Shown: positions 1-9,126, counted from the first letter of the stretch. The stretch: DNA of 64,000 nucleotides from Arion vulgaris (GCA_020796225.1 CM036758.1:72132366-72196365), one strand, 5' to 3'. Made by a program: numbers and translations. Notes: a model not told the origin generated them from the letters alone.

Positions 1-312
1 TCATGTCGATAATGCAAGTGCTAATATTATTACTATTATTATTATTCCTACTACAGGGTGTTCAAGATAAAAGCAGCATGTGAATGGAGCTAATCTGGCA
101 TATATGTATGAAAATGAGAAGGTTCAGTTATGACTTAGTATTGGTCAAGGTTGTGTGACGGCGTGTAATTGTAGCGCTGGAAGGGGCGATGAACAAATGT
201 GACGTAGGACGAGCTAGTCAGAACCGGTTTAAATAGTAAATAGACACCACTCACTGTGCAACTGGCAACTTTCGATTTGTCAAAGGGGCTGCATTTATCT
301 TGTATAATCAGG
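1..312. other. Unassigned stretch
   Basis: No recognisable gene or repeat family. The run from position 53 (acagggtgttcaag) resembles the outer end of some DNA transposons, but no partner end is visible. I see nothing else to support a feature. Confidence 0.4.
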
Positions 313-560
313 TAGGCTTCTGTAGCTTAAGCGGTAGTGAGCTCGATCACAACCTAAGCGTACCTGGTTCAAACTCCGCGCCGGACAAGTTTGAAGCAAA
401 TTTGTTTCCGTGCATTTTTACGAAAGGTAAAAATAAACCTCACCATTCAGAAAGCAGTGGCAAACTACTGAACGCATAAGTGGTGCCTAGTAAATCAACG
501 ACTCGTTTACTGTGCTTGATGGTTACGTCCTGTAAAGGATATGCCACGATTTTAATTTTT
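313..560 (+). mobile_element. SINE-P, full-length tRNA-derived SINE
   Basis: The head is tRNA-like, with an A-box-like tgtagcttaagcggta and a B-box-like ggttcaaactcc. The body (ttcagaaagca, tggcaaactactgaacg) and end (taaaggatatgccacgatttt) recur at 22085, 24975, 27310-27765, 29990 and 61216. SINEs of this kind are transcribed by RNA polymerase III and copied by a LINE enzyme. No clear target-site duplication was found here. Confidence 0.8.
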
Positions 561-639
561 CACAATAATCAGGGGCGTGCACATAAATTTATCCAGGAGA
601 GGGCAAAACGAATTAAAAAATTTTAGTTGATAGTTTTAA

Positions 640-897
640 AAAACGGGTTTAAAGCCGAAGGATTGACTTCATTGCACCGGGTTTTACCCCATACGGCTCG
701 GTCCTCTCCGCAGAAATGGCACGTCACCTGCCGAGAGTATTGCACAAAGCACGAACTCCGTAGCTCCAGCAACAATCCTAGGGTCTCTGGAAAAACTGCA
801 CTCGTGAACAGATTGGCGTGGTCCGGATTCGAGCCCACGACCTTCGAGTCACAAGGCAAAGGGCTTAACCACTTAGTCACAGAGACCCCCAATTGAT
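640..897 (-). mobile_element. SINE-A, full-length tRNA-derived SINE
   Basis: On the minus strand it starts ggggtctctgtgactaagtg, holding an A box (tgactaagtggtta) and a B box (gggctcgaatcc). It continues through a conserved body (gctacggagttcgtgctttg, ctctcggcaggtg, ggggtaaaacccggtgcaat) and ends in tttaaacccg. Eight other copies lie in the window. Weak open frames cross it on both strands, but these are accidents of SINE sequence. Confidence 0.88.
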
Positions 898-899
898 AG

Positions 900-1085
900 T
901 TTACTACGCAGAAATGGAGAAGACCTGATCAGGCAGGCCAAGAACACAATGGATAGATAACATCACAGAGTCCCTGCGAAAGCATGAACTGACAACGTCA
1001 AGCGCAACACACCTGGCACAAGATAGAAACTAACTCTTCCCACGACGCTTCACAGCAAATGTAGTTAAGATAAGATAAGATAAGA
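900..1085 (+). pseudogene. LINE-U 3' end, C-terminal reverse-transcriptase remnant
   Basis: The translation GRPRTQWIDNITESLRKHEL is the Gly-Arg-Pro-Arg-x-x-Trp motif seen near the C-terminus of many RTE- and CR1-like retrotransposon polyproteins. It ends in a short GATAA simple repeat (aagataagataagataag), probably the element tail. The last ~90 bp recur at 10996-11088, where the insertion boundaries can be read exactly. It is 5'-truncated and non-functional. Confidence 0.7.
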
Positions 1086-1225
1086 CAGTAAAACTCCAGT
1101 TCTGATAAGTAATAGTCAGAACTACAGTAACAAAATATAACAAATGCGAAAATTTCAAAACACAAATTAACGTATGATCAATAAATTATTTGCTGAGATT
1201 GATTTAGTTTATTTGTTACTTTATA

Positions 1226-1678
1226 AGACTCATCAGTCATCAAATAGCTTGTCCTGAGCAGAACTTTGCCACCCCAACAGTCCTCTGGAATTTCCACCTC
1301 TCATAGACCAGATGTCCTGCCTCTGCAGCTGTTATGTTCAAACCATCAGTTACATCCTGAATCCATCTTCTCTGTGGTCTTCCACTTCTTCTCTTTGCCG
1401 GTATGTCTTATTCCATGATGGTCTTCTCCAGCCCTTCATGTCTTTTTATATGTCAAAATATATCTTTTTAATTTGTAGCATCAGCCAGTTTTCTTAAATT
1501 TTGAGTTCTTTCTGGATAGATCTATTTGTTCTATTCTCTGTCCATGATTAACGAAGGACTCTTCTGTAACACTTATATACAAAAGCACATGTTTTTCCAC
1601 TGCATTATTAAATGTCCATGTTTCACACCCATATAGGACTACCATACAGCATATTAAGATAGTTTGTTTAACAGACTG
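1226..1678 (-). pseudogene. LINE-C 3' end, C-terminal region of a reverse-transcriptase polyprotein
   Basis: The minus strand carries a degenerate polyprotein end: YGCETWTFNNAVEKH, then a region matching the Leu-Arg-Tyr-Phe-Gly-His and Lys-Gly-Arg-Pro motifs seen in the better copy at 5205-5700. This arrangement is typical of the region after the RT domain in RTE-like elements. It has several frameshifts. Other copies lie at 5205, 14260 (plus strand), 15845 and 57410. Its segments tctttgccggtatg (about 1395) and ctgtccatgattaacgaag (about 1538) are the unexpanded counterparts of the arrays at 57.5 kb and 16.2 kb. Confidence 0.8.
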
Positions 1679-1821
1679 AACAAACACCTACACAGGATAC
1701 GATTGTCCCCATCCCCTCTGTGTCCCTGTTGCACCGCTGATCAAACCACGAAACATGTCCTGGACGACAGTTCCTTGTATGTCCTCCCTAGAAAGGAATG
1801 CTGGCCCTACAACCCAACACT

Positions 1822-2100
1822 GAGAGCCGCTGTAGCGTAGTCGTTAGTGAACTCGCTTCGCAAGGCTGGTGGTCTGGGTTCAGCTCCCGTAATGCGCGTG
1901 GAATTTTTCCCGACCACGACGGCTCTCAGATCGACCAAGCCTCTACTGGGTACCAGACATGCTCTGGGGAAGTAAAGGCGGCCGGCGTGATGCTGACTAC
2001 ATCACCCATCGTGTGACGACGGTCAATGAAAAATACAGACCTAACACTGTATTAACCTATATACCACGAGGTATGAAAGGGTTCCTTTATTTTTTTACTT
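1822..2100 (+). mobile_element. SINE-F with perfect 14-bp target-site duplication
   Basis: The element runs from gagccgctgtagcgtagtcg to a T-rich end and is flanked by tacaacccaacact at 1808-1821 and 2101-2114. The head holds an A box (tagcgtagtcgttag) and a B-box-like gggttcagctccc. Copies at 8854-9126 and 51489-51761 also have perfect duplications, so the ends of this family are well defined. It sits inside LINE-J. Confidence 0.92.
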
Positions 2101-2120
2101 TACAACCCAACACTACATTC

Positions 2121-2436
2121 AAAACTACATGGCACCAGAGATGTGCTCCAGACAACATTCGACTTCATCATAAGAACGCGTCTAACGGTATAATCATCAA
2201 AACTACATGGCACCAGAGATGTGCTCCAGACAACATTCGACTTCATCATAAGAACGCGTCTAACGGTATAATCATCAAAACTACATGGCACCAGAGATGT
2301 GCTCCAGACAACATTCGACTTCATCATAAGAACGCGTCTAACGGTATAATCATCAAAACTACATGGCACCAGAGATGTGCTCCAGACAACATTCGACTTC
2401 ATCATAAGAACGCGTCTAACGGTATAATCATCAAAA
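2121..2436 (+). repeat. Tandem array, 78-bp unit, four copies
   Basis: Units start with aactacatggcaccagag at 2123, 2201, 2279 and 2357, and are almost identical. The first unit continues the reading frame of the LINE-J C-terminus, so the array is an expansion of the LINE end. The period is 26 codons, which leaves long open frames on both strands (about 200 and 140 codons). They carry no family signature beyond the LINE fragment. Confidence 0.93.
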
Positions 2437-2440
2437 TAGC

Positions 2441-3063
2441 GACCGCAAAAAAGAAGAATATAGTTTGTTTTTGGTCTAGTGGGAAGATTGGTTTGCGATT
2501 TGATGGTGGAGAGGATATAGTACATAAAAGAGACTTAACGGGCATTCTGATCACAACGTCTTAACACGTAATTCCAAATACACAGCACTCACGCACAGAT
2601 ATAAGATTTAGTAGCAGAACAAGGAGAGTTCAACCACCCGCGTGATGTTTTCATGCTCAGAGTGGTTTGCGTTTTGTGAGTGTCTATAGTGCGGATGGAT
2701 TTACTAGACGCGGGTCGAGATTCAGAGACATAGACAGTCGTAGACAAGCTGCAACGACATCGATATCACTGCGATAGATAACACTCATATCACTAACAGT
2801 ATACCTGTAAACGTGCATGTTGTTATAAATTAAGATGTTGTATATACAACTTCTCTTGTGATATATACATGAGTATAGTTGCTACTTTCTCTGAGATTGT
2901 AATATATACCTGTTAGAATCATCTTGTGACAGATTGATATCGGTATAAGTTTACCTGTATATAATTTACCTGTACCTGCAGGATTCAAGCAGGTATATTG
3001 AGGTAAGTAGACGGTGAGTGTTTGTATGTTCAGTTTGTTATTTTAGTACATATTTAGGGGAAC
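2441..3063. other. Unassigned AT-rich stretch
   Basis: Contains several tatatac and cctgta motifs but no recognisable coding segment or repeat family. A simple-sequence flavour (repeated acctgtatat, gatatatac) is the only structure I see. Confidence 0.4.
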
Positions 3064-3184
3064 CCTCGCCGGTGCTACTGAGTTCGTGTACTGCCGCAGA
3101 GATCTTCCTGTTTAAGAAAGAGATTGAGCACACATGGTTACTCGCCGAAGTGAAATGATGATGATCCTATCAATAAATCAATCA
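3064..3184 (+). mobile_element. SINE-B 3' fragment
   Basis: Matches the last ~120 bp of the SINE-B copy at 31401-31830 (ccctcgccggtgctac, gagatcttcctgt, gcacacatgg, gaagtg, gatgat) and ends in catcaataaatcaatcaaca-like sequence. The head is missing. It directly precedes a LINE-N coding remnant. Confidence 0.65.
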
Positions 3185-3189
3185 ACATG

Positions 3190-3895
3190 AAGGTTGAGGT
3201 CCTCAGGAATGACATCATCAATGATACAGATGTGGTTATTTACATCGATGGTTCAGTCATTCGCCAACAACGCTGTACATGGGCTTTTTTCATCACGCTC
3301 AGGAGGAAAAATAATAAGAGAGGCCAGTGGAACCTACGCAACAACCACAAGTAGTTTGGCAATGCAGGTTCGGGAGGTTACGGAGGCGGTGAAATGGTTG
3401 GCATCTCACAACTACTCTTGTGTTTTCATACTCAGTGACTCCATGATCATGATTCGTAAAGTCGAATCAGGAATGGTGAGATGCAACTGGGTGGAGGTAC
3501 TAGTACAGACAGTGATCAAAGAAATCACCTTCATTTTTGTCCCTGGGCACGCAGGAGTTAGAGGTAATGAACGAGCTGATATATTGGCTGGCTTGGCTGC
3601 AATATCAGAAGGTGCTGCCATGGACCGAAATGACATTCTTCACGCACTGAGAGAGTCTTTCCGAACAGAGGCGTTTCAGGTATGTGAATCCCACTTGCTG
3701 ACCAGATTGAGAGAGATGGGTGTCAATATTTGTGCCGCCCGAAAAGAACGACATACTAAATATGCAAAGAGATTGATTAATCACCATCGAACTGGTGTGT
3801 TGGGTCGCTGGACGCTGCTGGATTTACTAAGCGGAGATCGGAGAACCTATGGACATTTCCGGAGTGCTATGATGATAGTCCTCATATAGCTGATA
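3190..3895 (+). pseudogene. LINE-N RNase H domain and C-terminus, frameshifted
   Basis: This is the RNase H domain at the 3' end of a jockey/CR1-like LINE polyprotein. Visible parts in order: the first catalytic Asp in VIYIDGS (3235-3255, frame 1); then, in another frame, TEAVKWLAS with the catalytic Glu, ILSDSMIMI with the second Asp, and VPGHAGVRGNERAD with the conserved His and last Asp. The frame change falls at a run of six Ts near 3285. The remaining ~90 codons are the C-terminal tail, ending before SAMM. RNase H degrades RNA in RNA-DNA hybrids during element copying. 5'-truncated. Two more copies lie at 25.2-26.2 kb. Confidence 0.85.
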
Positions 3896-4132
3896 ACTAA
3901 ATTAACCAATCAGTATATATTATATGGTATTTTTCGTATTTACGGACGGTCAATTGGCAAGTGTTTTATTTTGACAACTTCTGAGTTTGCGCTTGTCTCT
4001 CTAGCTTATCAGCTCATCCCTAAGTCGCATGTGACTGTTGCTTTCCGCGTTGTGTCCGAGCAAGGATGAAGTGTCACCTCCATTTACGTCTAGCATGGGC
4101 AGCTGATATAGGGAATGTGCTTTGCTCATTTC

Positions 4133-4291
4133 CAGTGGCGGCTTGTGATTATTTTTGTTGGTTGGGCCGGACAAATATTTTCGGAAAAATAATGGTTTTG
4201 GGTTAGGTTATATATTAGTATTTATATATTAGTTATACATGATTGTTGGTTGGGCCCAACCCCACTGGCCCTTAATGACGAGCTGCCACTG
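4133..4291 (-). mobile_element. hAT-like MITE with perfect 8-bp target-site duplication
   Basis: It begins cagtggcggct and ends agctgccactg, a terminal inverted repeat, and is flanked by ctcatttc at 4125-4132 and 4292-4299. An 8-bp duplication with CAGTGGCGG-type ends is characteristic of hAT transposons. About 160 bp long with no coding capacity. Three other copies (17060, 30671, 47398) show the same ends; this one is in reverse orientation relative to them. Confidence 0.88.
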
Positions 4292-4589
4292 CTCATTTCG
4301 CACAAACCCCCTCTCTATCTTACTGTTTCAACCAAAGGAAAGACAAAGTCCATACTTTTGGTAAATTTATTAAAATTGATTTTTTTTAAAATCTTCCCTA
4401 GTTTTTTCAGCTCTTAGAGTATGTAGTACCTATCACTTCACATTGTACCTAGTGTACAGGAGGTAGGTGGACCAATTCCTAACCTCGAGTGTGGAATGTC
4501 GAGTGTGAAATTGAACCCAGAACCCTTAAAGTTCGAATCTATAGACAAACGTCGATGCTTTATGCTAATCTGTCCCATAATGCAATTGG

Positions 4590-4980
4590 AATCTTTCTTC
4601 TTCTTCTGTTTTTAGCACTCCATATTTGTTAACCACTCTCTGTGTGAACTGTATGTGATATGAGCCTAAGAGCGATTGCACGCTGTGTGAATTGTATGTG
4701 ATATGAGCCTAAGAGCGATTGCACGCTGTGTGAATTGTATGTGATATGAGCCTAAGAGCGATTGCACGCTGTGTGAATTGTATGTGATATGAGCCTAAGA
4801 GCGATTGCACGCTGTGCCAGTTATGCGCCTCTAAGTAAGCTAGCACATCAGATTTATGCAATGCTATTTTTTTACCAGGGTAGCTTCCCTAGGTCCTACA
4901 TCAGTCGCCTCTTACGACATGCCTTGTAGGTCGCAGTAGTACTATTCTTTGCTTCCTTGTGGCCCAGGACCTGTGCGCAT
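4590..4980 (-). mobile_element. SINE-D with internal 43-bp expansion
   Basis: Reverse-oriented SINE-D. It starts at the AAG-repeat tail (ttcttcttcttct), has the shared tail region and the core (gtcgcctcttacgacatgcc, then gtactattctttgcttcc), and ends in the 5' part near 4980. Between tail and core, the segment tgagcctaagagcgattgca is repeated four times instead of once. Confidence 0.85.
4648..4820 (-). repeat. Tandem array, 43-bp unit, four copies, inside SINE-D
   Basis: tgagcctaag starts at 4661, 4704, 4747 and 4790, an exact 43-bp period. In the other SINE-D copies this segment occurs once, so the array arose after insertion or in a source copy. Confidence 0.93.
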
Positions 4981-5033
4981 ATGGATACAACTGGATAACC
5001 AGATATATTCCATGTCAATGCAATCAACATTAC

Positions 5034-5138
5034 TGGAGACTGTTACTGGAGACTGTTAGTGGAGACTGTTAGTGGAGACTGTTAGTGGAGACTGTTAGTG
5101 GAGACTGTTAGTGGAGACTGTTACTGGAACTTAGGACT
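5034..5138 (+). repeat. Tandem array, 13-bp unit (gttagtggagact), about eight copies
   Basis: Units alternate between gttactggagact and gttagtggagact. The array lies between SINE-D and LINE-C and I see no source element for it. Confidence 0.9.
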
Positions 5139-5204
5139 GAGGAACTGTACGAGCAACTCGATCAGAAAATAACAGATGTACTTGTCGGCAAAGCATATAT
5201 TAAT

Positions 5205-5700
5205 CATCATCATCAAATAGCTTGTCCTGAGCACAACTTTGTCACCCCAGTAGTCCTCCGGAATTTCTCGCTCTCACAGACCAGATGTCCTCTGGAGCCT
5301 CATGTTCAAACCATCACTTACATCCTGAATCCATTTTGTCAGTGGTCTTCCTTTTCTTCTCTTTGCCGGTATGCCTCCTTCCATTATGGTCTTCTCCAGC
5401 TCTTCATGTCTTTTTACATGTCCAAAATATCTCAATTTTCTCTTTCTTATTTGTAACATCAGCCAGTTTTCTTTGATTTTGAGTTCTTTCTTGTATAGAT
5501 CTATTTGTTCACTTCTCTGTCCATGATATACGGAAGACTCTTCTGTAACACTTATATTCAAAAGCACATATATGTTTTTCCACAGCCGTAATAAATGTCC
5601 ATGCTTCACACCCATACGTTGGCACTGGGAATATGATTGCTCTTAGTATTCTGATCTTTGTTTTCCTGTCAGTTCCGTTCGATACTGTAAGCATATGTTA
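5205..5700 (-). pseudogene. LINE-C 3' end, best-preserved unexpanded copy
   Basis: The minus strand encodes, across one frameshift near 5510-5615, a typical post-RT region of an RTE-like LINE: KTKIRILRAIIFPVPTYGCE, AWTFITAVEKH, YRRVFRISWTEK, then KRKLRYFGHVKRHEELEKTI, MEGGIPAKRRKGRPLTKWIQ and DVSDGLNM. Conserved features are Tyr-Gly-Cys-Glu-x-Trp, Arg-Ile-Ser-Trp-Thr, Phe-Gly-His and Lys-Gly-Arg-Pro. About 150 codons survive. The element is 5'-truncated and inactive. It shows single-copy versions of the segments expanded at 16.2 kb and 57.5 kb. Confidence 0.85.
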
Positions 5701-5897
5701 TCGCATGCTAACGTTTACAGATCACATCACAATGTTAATTGTTCATTTGTATATCATGTTTATCGGACATAGATTATATCCATAATTGTCCCAATCTCCT
5801 CCTTAAGCATGTCTTTCTGTGTGTTTAGACCGTGGCGTCCGGCAGCTCTAGGCCGACTAGCTCAGACGGGAAATCGAAAATTCATGATTAATTGTGA

Positions 5898-6423
5898 TGA
5901 ATATCGAAATAGGGGAAGACTGCAGTAAAACTTGGTAAATAGTGAAACACGTACAAACAAAGTACTATAGTTTTACAAAATACAGAAACAGTGACAATAA
6001 ACAGCAACGTTTCGACCAACAAGGCCTTCATCAAGCAAACGAACAAACAGGAGTGATAAATTAAAATGAAACACAAATGGATGACCAAATACAAACGTAT
6101 CTAAGGAAAATCTGGAATTCCTTAATAATAATTAATGTAATAATAATAATTCCTCTCGTACAGTTATACGTTACATAGGGCCTGCAAGTAATTTATCCAT
6201 ACCGCTCTATCCTGGGCAACTCGCTCAATCTCATCCATGGACTCAGATTCCAGATTTTCCTTAGATACGTTTGTATGTGGTCATCCATTTGTGTTTCATT
6301 TTAATTTGTCACTCCTGTTTGTTCGTTTGCTTGATAAAGGCCTTGTTGGTCGAAACGTTGCTGTTTATTGTCACTGTTTCTGTATTTTGTAAAACTATAG
6401 TACTTTGTTTGTACGTGTTTCAC
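5898..6423. mobile_element. Inverted-repeat element resembling a Penelope-like terminal repeat pair
   Basis: Two arms of about 178 bp (5941-6118 and 6247-6424) are inverted copies with only a few differences. They flank a 128-bp centre that contains a LINE-R 3' end. The unit is bracketed by tgattaattgtga at 5885-5897 and 6424-6436, a possible 13-bp target-site duplication. Each arm holds a GGCC, loop, GGTC, GAAAC arrangement preceded by ttgatgaa (minus strand, 6008-6034) or ttgataaa (plus strand, 6331-6356). This resembles the hammerhead-ribozyme core known from Penelope-like retroelements. No coding region is present. Assignment to that group is inference. Confidence 0.55.
6120..6246 (-). 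mobile_element. LINE-R 3' fragment in the loop of the inverted element
   Basis: Matches the 3' ends of LINE-R at 9774 and 18187 (attcctctcgtacagttata, agggcctgcaagtaattta, tcctgggcaactcgctcaat). The ATA-rich repeat at its left is the element tail, so it is in reverse orientation. Confidence 0.75.
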
Positions 6424-6436
6424 TGATTAATTGTGA

Positions 6437-6815
6437 CTGGTTTTTAAATATGTTTGATAGCTCTGTATCTTTTTTTTTCAATTTTCCTCAATTCTATGCG
6501 TTCATAGTTATTTACTGATGAAAAATGTTAATAATACTGATATTCCTTAGTGTTAAACTTAATACTGATATTCCTTAGTGTTAAACTTAATTTATAACAT
6601 AATATAACCTTGGTTTAGCATGTTGCGAGGTTTTAAAAATGAATTAGTCTATACATAACATCACTCGAATGCAAGAATCACGAGACAGGTGTGGTCTTAT
6701 TTCATATCATTGTTACCTGAGCCCGCCTGCCATATGTTATCTGATGCCACGGATTAGACTAATAACTCTCGTTCTGTGTTGGTTGATGTATCTACTGGAT
6801 TTTCTCGTACAGCTG
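6437..6815. other. Unassigned stretch with a short duplication
   Basis: Contains two adjacent copies of a 28-bp segment beginning aatactgatattcc (about 6532 and 6561). Otherwise no feature is recognised. Confidence 0.5.
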
Positions 6816-7178
6816 TCACGTCTTGCCGCACATATTGATATTGTCTAGTTTTCTCGTCTTGCCGCACATATTGATATTGTCTAGTTTTCTCGTCTTGCCG
6901 CACATATTGATATTGTCTAGTTTTCTCGTCTTGCCGCACATATTGATATTGTCTAGTTTTCTCGTCTTGCCGCACATATTGATATTGTCTAGTTTTCTCG
7001 TCTTGCCGCACATATTGATATTGTCTAGTTTTCTCGTCTTGCCGCACATATTGATATTGTCTAGTTTTCTCGTCTTGCCGCACATATTGATATTGTTAGC
7101 TTTCGCCTTGCCGCACATATTGATATTGTCTAGTTTTCTCGTCTTGCCGCACATATTGATATTGTCTAGCTTTCTCAG
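6816..7178 (-). repeat. Tandem array, 36-bp unit, about ten copies
   Basis: Units read cttgccgcacatattgatat followed by tgtctagttttctcgt on the plus strand. One unit near 7100 is shortened. The period is 12 codons, so all frames tend to stay open on both strands. On the minus strand the unit contains agaaaactagac, which also occurs in the 51-bp unit at 10.1-10.9 kb. It lies about 180 bp beyond the 3' end of LINE-L. Confidence 0.95.
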
Positions 7179-7199
7179 CCGAGATAGAGAATACTCTTT

Positions 7200-7330
7200 A
7201 TCTTCTTCGTTGACATTTTGTAAGCTTTTGTTTTATCTTGAAAGATTGATGTTATTGCTTTTGTTTTATCTTGAAACATTGTTCCTATTGCTTTTGTTTT
7301 ATCATGAAAGATTGATGTTATTGCTTTTGT
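7200..7330 (+). repeat. Degenerate tandem repeat, about 33-bp unit, 3-4 copies
   Basis: Repeats of ttgcttttgttttatc with ttgaaagattgatgtta. Lies between the 36-bp array and LINE-L. Confidence 0.75.
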
Positions 7331-7354
7331 TCCTATCAGACACATTTTCAATCG

Positions 7355-8040
7355 TATCATTCTTCTTCTTCTCTTCCACCATTTACTTCTTCATAGAAGT
7401 GTTGGGGGTGCGAAGGTGGGGTGGGGTTGGGGGGTGGTAGTGATCTTGTGTGTGCTTGTTTTAAGGCACTTTGTAAGCTGATTTTAATTTCCGTAAAAAG
7501 ACATGACACCATGATAAAACATTTACTAGAGGGAAAGTTGAGGGGGAAGAGCAAGAGGAAGACCGAGAGATAAATGGGAGGAAACTTTAAGAAATGGACA
7601 GGTTACAGTCTGGCAGTGTGTAACACCAGGGCGATAAACAGAGGATGCTGGAGATTCATTGCAACCAATCTTCGATGTGGAGACGGCACCTGATGACGAT
7701 GTCCTTAGTGCCGTCGCTCTATCTTTTGCGTGGTCTTCCTCTTGCTTTGTACTCTTTATACGTTTTCTATGTGGTTCTCTGTGGTAGGCGACACCAGGGC
7801 ATTCTTGTCAGGTGTCCAAACCAATTAATTTGTTGTTCTTTTATGAATTGCATGACTGTTTTCACATCCAGTCTTTTTCTGATTTCTTCAGTTCTAATTT
7901 TGTCTCTTATTGTCACATGGTGCTGCAGATGTAACAATAAAATCGCAGCATTGCGCAACTTAAATGCACTCAGTTGCTCAGTAACAAAATCACACAGAGT
8001 AATTGTTGAAAGAAAGAAATCGGAGCTGGAACACATTACA
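7355..8040 (-). pseudogene. LINE-L C-terminal region, interrupted by LINE-M
   Basis: On the minus strand the surviving frame includes HHVTIRDKIRTEEIRKRLD, VKTVMQFIKEQQINWFGHLT and RMPWCRLPQRTT, then ARGRPRKRW-type sequence. Trp-Phe-Gly-His and Gly-Arg-Pro-Arg-Lys-Arg-Trp are standard motifs of RTE-like LINE C-termini. A LINE-M fragment (about 7495-7705, plus strand) splits it, and the 3' end resumes at 7355-7490. Other copies lie at 11210, 33270, about 43050, 48040 and 52640. Non-functional. Confidence 0.78.
7495..7705 (+). pseudogene. LINE-M 3' fragment nested in LINE-L
   Basis: Contains gaaagttgagggggaagagc, aagaggaagaccgagagata, then gacaggttacagtctggcag and cgatgtggagacggcacctg. The reverse complement of the same series runs through 49415-49700, which defines the family. 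The translation includes GKLRGKSKRKTER, a degenerate Gly-x-x-Arg-Gly-Arg-Pro segment. Nothing functional remains. Confidence 0.72.
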
Positions 8041-8086
8041 TAGGAAGGCCAAGAAAAGAGCAGAATTGTGTGAATTTATTGTTGTC

Positions 8087-8313
8087 TTAACCCTTTCGCT
8101 GCTACATACTTTTCGAGGGCTGAGCTAAATATAGCTACTCTTTGTTTCTAGGTCACAAAAGTGAATGTACGCCTATAGCAGTGACAGTAGCAATGTATAA
8201 CGTGTTAACACGTCTTTAGCCCACAGAGTAGAGATAATAACAGACGTGTTAATGCGTCTTTAGAAGTGAATGGGCAAAACGTATATATACGTCTTTAGCA
8301 GCTAAAGGGTTAA
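8087..8313. mobile_element. piggyBac-like MITE with TTAA ends
   Basis: Bounded by ttaaccctttcgctgcta and tagcagctaaagggttaa, so TTAA flanks an inverted repeat starting CCCTTT. TTAA duplication with CCC ends is the hallmark of piggyBac transposons. About 220 bp and non-coding. A 3'-damaged relative lies at 30990-31205. Confidence 0.88.
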
Positions 8314-8327
8314 GCGCCAGGGAAGTC

Positions 8328-8333
8328 ACAGGC

Positions 8334-8374
<41 letters not shown>

Positions 8375-8378
8375 AGAC
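8328..8378 (+). repeat. (GA)n microsatellite
   Basis: About 20 ga dinucleotides followed by gaaagagaaagacagagaca. Confidence 0.95.
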
Positions 8379-8429
8379 AGAGACAGGGTTACTGTTTCTT
8401 GCTTTCAATGGTTTAACAATGTGTTTGCC

Positions 8430-8700
8430 TGCGTGGTGCCTGGGCTTGTAAGGGAAGCAAAGAATAGTACCACTGCGACCTACAAGGCATGTCGTAAGAG
8501 ATGACTAATGTAGGACCTAGGGAAGCTACCCTAGTAAATAAAAACATCGCATAAATCGGATGTGCTGGCCTACTTGTAGTCGCATAACTGGCACAACGAA
8601 CAATCGCTCTTAGGCTCAGCTCACATACAAATCACACAGAGTGGTTAACAAGTGGTCGATATGAAGAGTTCGTAGAAGAAGATGTGAAATCTACAATAGA
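8430..8700 (+). mobile_element. SINE-D, near full length
   Basis: Runs from gtggtgcctgggcttgtaag through the core (agaatagtaccactgcgacc, ggcatgtcgtaagagatgac) and shared tail to agaagaagatg. The head lacks a clean A/B box pair. Confidence 0.85.
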
Positions 8701-8853
8701 GTAGAAGCAAAATCTCTTGTCAGAAAAGAGGCGTATAACAGTTTTATGAGTAGGTTCATCAATCAACAAAGCTTCACAGCCTTTTGGCAAAGAACAGAGT
8801 GTCGTGTCCATTTGATTGTAGCAAAAGGGTGGGAGCCTTCATAGAGCAAATAG

Positions 8854-9126
8854 TAAAAGGTAAAGGAACCCTTTCATACCTTGTGGTATATAGGCAATAC
8901 AGTGTTAGGCCTGTATTTTCATTGACCGTCGGCACACGATGGGTGATGTGGTCAGCATCACGCCGGCCGCCTTTACTTTCCCAGAGTATGTCTGGTACCC
9001 AGTTGAGGCTGGGTCGACCTGAGAGCCGTCGCGGTCGTGAAAACTTCCAGGCACATTGCGGGATTTGAACCCAGAACACCAGCCTTGAGAAGCGAGTTGA
9101 CTAACAACTACGCTACCGCGGCTCTC
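8854..9126 (-). mobile_element. SINE-F with perfect 15-bp target-site duplication
   Basis: Flanked by tcatagagcaaatag at 8839-8853 and 9127-9141. On the minus strand it begins gagagccgcggtagcgtagt with an A box and carries the B box gggttcaaatccc near 9062-9074. Confidence 0.94.

Larger units (their letters stand above)
1679..2440 (+). pseudogene. LINE-J 3' end, split by SINE-F and expanded at its terminus
   Basis: The plus strand encodes LCPCCTADQTTKHVLDD, a Cys-rich C-terminal motif (C-x2-C ... T-x-H-x-L) found in jockey/CR1-type LINEs. It is followed by ECWPYNPTL. A SINE-F copy (1822-2100) interrupts the frame, which resumes as SKLHGTRDVLQTTFDF, the usual terminal Lys-Leu-x-Gly-x-x-x-Asp-Leu segment. 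The terminal 78 bp are then repeated four times. Related degenerate ends lie at 18425-18725 and 30245-30495. Non-functional. Confidence 0.72.

Noticed and set aside
6754..7440. A 205-codon hydrophobic frame (repeated HILILSSFLVLP) that could pass for a membrane protein
   Set aside because: It is the 36-bp array read in one frame, running on into T-rich repeats and LINE-L.
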